DNA from: a virus
Direction: 5' to 3' (one strand)
Virus record (IMG/VR): IMGVR_UViG_3300042555_001580
Coordinates: 1 to 37,982 of that record
DNA length: 37,982 nucleotides
Shown in pieces: positions 36,888 to 37,982 of this stretch. Below the pieces are notes generated by a model. That model was not told the origin of the DNA. It did not search any database and saw only the letters and a list, made by a program, of their open reading frames with translations. Within the stretch, counting starts at the first letter, position 1. Every line of letters begins with the position of its first letter. The translations under genes were made by a program, and so were the position numbers.

Positions 36888-37126
36888 TTTTAGTCGCTTT
36901 GCTTTCAAGTGATGCCATGGCGCAATATTATAGCCCACAAACCTACATGCCATTAAACTGTAGTACAATGTGGACGGCAGAATGTGAGTCGGCTGCAAGA
37001 ACATCTGAATTGCAAAATCAACAGGAAATGCTTGACTTCATGAGAAAACAAGAAGCCAACCGAAGCCTTGAGCAGATAAACGAAAGTAACGATAGGTTTT
37101 GGAGAGAATTTCGTTTGCCAAAATAA
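36869..37126 (+). CDS. Exported small protein, 85 aa (probable moron)
   Basis: Classical signal peptide: MVKKSLILVALLSSDAMAQY, with a Lys-Lys n-region, a hydrophobic core and an AMA-Q cleavage site after residue 18. The mature part has two Cys (LNCSTMWTAECESAA) that could form a disulfide, then a charged helix (FMRKQEANRSLEQINE). Only this protein in the window is clearly exported. Periplasmic phage morons often block superinfection or alter the envelope; this is inference. Confidence 0.7.
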   Translation: MVKKSLILVALLSSDAMAQYYSPQTYMPLNCSTMWTAECESAARTSELQNQQEMLDFMRKQEANRSLEQINESNDRFWREFRLPK

Positions 37127-37191
37127 TCACAGAATAAAACGACACCGTGTCTGGCTAAGCCAAATCCTACAAAACGACGTAATCACGATGC

Positions 37192-37208
37192 TTGTATATA
37201 TTATACAA
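37192..37208 (+). promoter_or_regulatory. Palindrome TTGTATA-TAT-TATACAA
   Basis: Perfect 7-3-7 inverted repeat, 8 bases upstream of the -35 of the next promoter. The -10 region of that promoter (TTGTGTA-GTG-TATACAA) is nearly the same palindrome, so it may be a tandem operator for one regulator. Between 37127 and 37191 I see only a small GACAC/GTGTC repeat. Confidence 0.6.
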
Positions 37209-37216
37209 AAAACTTA

Positions 37217-37245
37217 TTGACACAAGGCCCTTTGTTGTGTAGTGT
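37217..37245 (+). promoter_or_regulatory. Promoter of the 37276 gene
   Basis: TTGACA (37217-37222), 17 bp, TAGTGT (37240-37245), within TTGTGTAGTGTATACAAACA. Leader AACAACAACAAACAAGGAAACCC, as in other phage operons. Confidence 0.75.
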
Positions 37246-37275
37246 ATACAAACAACAACAAACAAGGAAACCCTT

Positions 37276-37674
37276 ATGGTATCATTAACAGATTTTAACA
37301 AGCCTTTTGAATGCACAGACGTGTACGAAAGAGAAAAATACACACTGGAACACGTTGAACTTTCTGATGATGAGGACTTAATCGGAAAAGATGTTACTTT
37401 AATGGCGTATGTTTTTTATCCGAATAGACTTTCTAAAAGTCTTTTTCGTATCCGCTCGAAAGAACAAGAGGGCACAGTAAATTTGGGCGCGTTAGAGTTT
37501 CTTTTAACCCCTGATGAGTACGAAGATTTTTTAGGCGGATTGCTGGATGTTTGCAGTGATTTTTCTGTAGAAGAGCCAAACAAATGGCGCACACACATCA
37601 AATATGTTTGGTCCACAGAGGAAATTGAAAAAACAGACGGACTTCTTTATGACCCAGAATACAGAACCCTGTAA
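37276..37674 (+). CDS. Accessory hypothetical protein, 132 aa
   Basis: ATG 37276 (CAAGGAAACCC upstream). MVSLTDFNKPFECTDVYERE; acidic alpha/beta protein with AYVFYPNRLSKSLFRIRSKE and a helical segment (TPDEYEDFLGGLLDVCSDF). No domain recognised. It has its own promoter with two palindromes, so it is separately regulated, and it is followed by the small RNA promoter. Confidence 0.62.
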   Translation: MVSLTDFNKPFECTDVYEREKYTLEHVELSDDEDLIGKDVTLMAYVFYPNRLSKSLFRIRSKEQEGTVNLGALEFLLTPDEYEDFLGGLLDVCSDFSVEEPNKWRTHIKYVWSTEEIEKTDGLLYDPEYRTL

Positions 37675-37679
37675 ACCCC

Positions 37680-37708
37680 TTGACAATGGTTAGTGTGTGT
37701 GTCATAAC
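37680..37708 (+). promoter_or_regulatory. Promoter of the candidate small RNA
   Basis: TTGACA (37680-37685), 17 bp, CATAAC (37703-37708). It begins 6 bases after the stop of the 37276 gene. No plus-strand ORF follows before the terminator, so it seems to serve only a short RNA. Same spacing as the other phage promoters. Confidence 0.65.
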
Positions 37709-37713
37709 AACAC

Positions 37714-37793
37714 CAACGCTCCTAAGTGGTTTTGGTTTCTTGCCACTTAAAACTTGGCGGGGTTTCTTTGTTGATGGGAAGCCCCGTTTTTTT
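37714..37793 (+). ncRNA. Candidate antisense small RNA with two hairpins
   Basis: About 80 nt. Hairpin 1: TAAGTGG (37723-37729) with CCACTTA (37743-37749), loop of 13 holding UUGGUUUC. Hairpin 2 is the terminator stem, loop of 11 holding UUUGUUGAUG. Both loop sequences are exact complements of the leader at 28507-28526, in the right antiparallel order. GGGGTTTCTTT (37759-37769) complements the 11 bases before the initiator ATG (35227-35237). It could block translation of early and replication genes. A decayed inverted copy of the leader is the alternative. Confidence 0.6.
37758..37793 (+). terminator. Intrinsic terminator of the small RNA and the 37276 unit
   Basis: CGGGGTTTC (37758-37766) pairs with GAAGCCCCG (37778-37786; one U-G pair), loop of 11, then seven T (37787-37793). 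On the other strand the same stem follows the stop of the 85-aa gene at 37792 but is followed only by a short T-run. Confidence 0.85.
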
Positions 37794-37982
37794 ATTGGTC
37801 AAACACCAGACACCCGCCCTGCTCTTTAACCCTATCCAGCAGGTCGTCAATCTCTTGCCTGATACTCTCTAGGCAATGCACAGATGCGTTGATGTGGTAA
37901 TCGTCAACCGTGTTGGCATGGAAACGCGCAACACGGCATAAACACTCTATCGTTTTTAGGTGGTTGTTTTTCAGGATTATGT
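37792..37982 (-). CDS. Hypothetical 85-aa protein, C-terminal part (gene crosses the contig ends)
   Basis: Continuation of the gene that starts at 194. Codons from 37982 to 37856 repeat those at 127-1, and 37855-37792 supply the missing end, DDLLDRVKEQGGCLVFDQ and TAA. See the entry at 1-194 for the product. Confidence 0.75.
   Translation of the reverse strand, partial: IILKNNHLKTIECLCRVARFHANTVDDYHINASVHCLESIRQEIDDLLDRVKEQGGCLVFDQ
37856..37982. repeat. 127-bp terminal direct repeat, right copy
   Basis: Exact copy of 1-127. See the left copy for interpretation. Confidence 0.95.

Noticed and set aside
1-37982. tRNA genes, CRISPR arrays, insertion sequences, integrase/att sites
   Set aside because: No cloverleaf with T-loop consensus, no spaced repeats, no transposase and no integrase-like protein were found by reading.

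Overview
The window is a complete or near-complete genome of a tailed double-stranded DNA phage with a short-tail (podovirus-like) virion plan. Its first 127 bases (1-127) are repeated exactly as its last 127 (37856-37982). A gene cut by the window end is restored as one 85-codon reading frame when the copies are merged, so the molecule is most simply a circular or circularly permuted contig of about 37,855 bp. Sigma70-type promoters (TTGACA, 17 bp, TATTGT-like), strong AGGAG-type ribosome binding sites and a 3TM-type holin suggest a pseudomonad-phylum (Pseudomonadota) host, perhaps an alphaproteobacterium. That host call is inference. No integrase, DNA polymerase, RNA polymerase or tRNA gene was seen.

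Layout. (1) 1-5289, mostly plus: a divergent HTH regulator (178-456), a string of small overlapping genes, a PD-(D/E)XK endonuclease (1581-1964), a Sak4-like ATPase (2347-3264), then lysis genes (membrane/coiled-coil protein, GH24 lysozyme, 3TM holin). (2) 5286-27019, minus: the late operon, read from TerS/TerL at the right through portal, scaffold, capsid, adaptor, nozzle, a GNAT protein, three ejection-type proteins and tail fibre or appendage proteins to small basic peptides at the left. A strong terminator lies downstream of the capsid gene. (3) 27116-31281, plus: about 16 tiny early genes, mostly unrecognised. (4) 31489-35946, minus: a replication operon with an initiator-like protein, a possible loader-like protein and several small proteins. 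(5) 35957-37793, plus: accessory genes including a pentapeptide-repeat protein and an exported small protein, ending with a candidate small RNA.

Regulation is the most unusual part. Most operons start with the same roughly 60-bp module: TTGAC(A/T), a 17-bp spacer, a -10 embedded in a TTGTGTA...TACACAA-like palindrome, and a C/A-rich leader ending AAAGGAAACC-ATG. Two early promoters carry CTGCAA-N3-TTGCAG in the spacer. At 37714-37793 a promoter of this class drives a roughly 80-nt non-coding transcript of two hairpins. Its loops are exactly complementary to the two halves of the leader of the gene at 28529 and partly complementary to other leaders. The adjoining 11 bases are complementary to the bases directly before the start codon of the replication initiator gene. 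That initiator also has a structured leader of about 230 nt. Together these suggest a phage-encoded antisense RNA network acting on early and replication genes. This is inference from complementarity and needs experiment.
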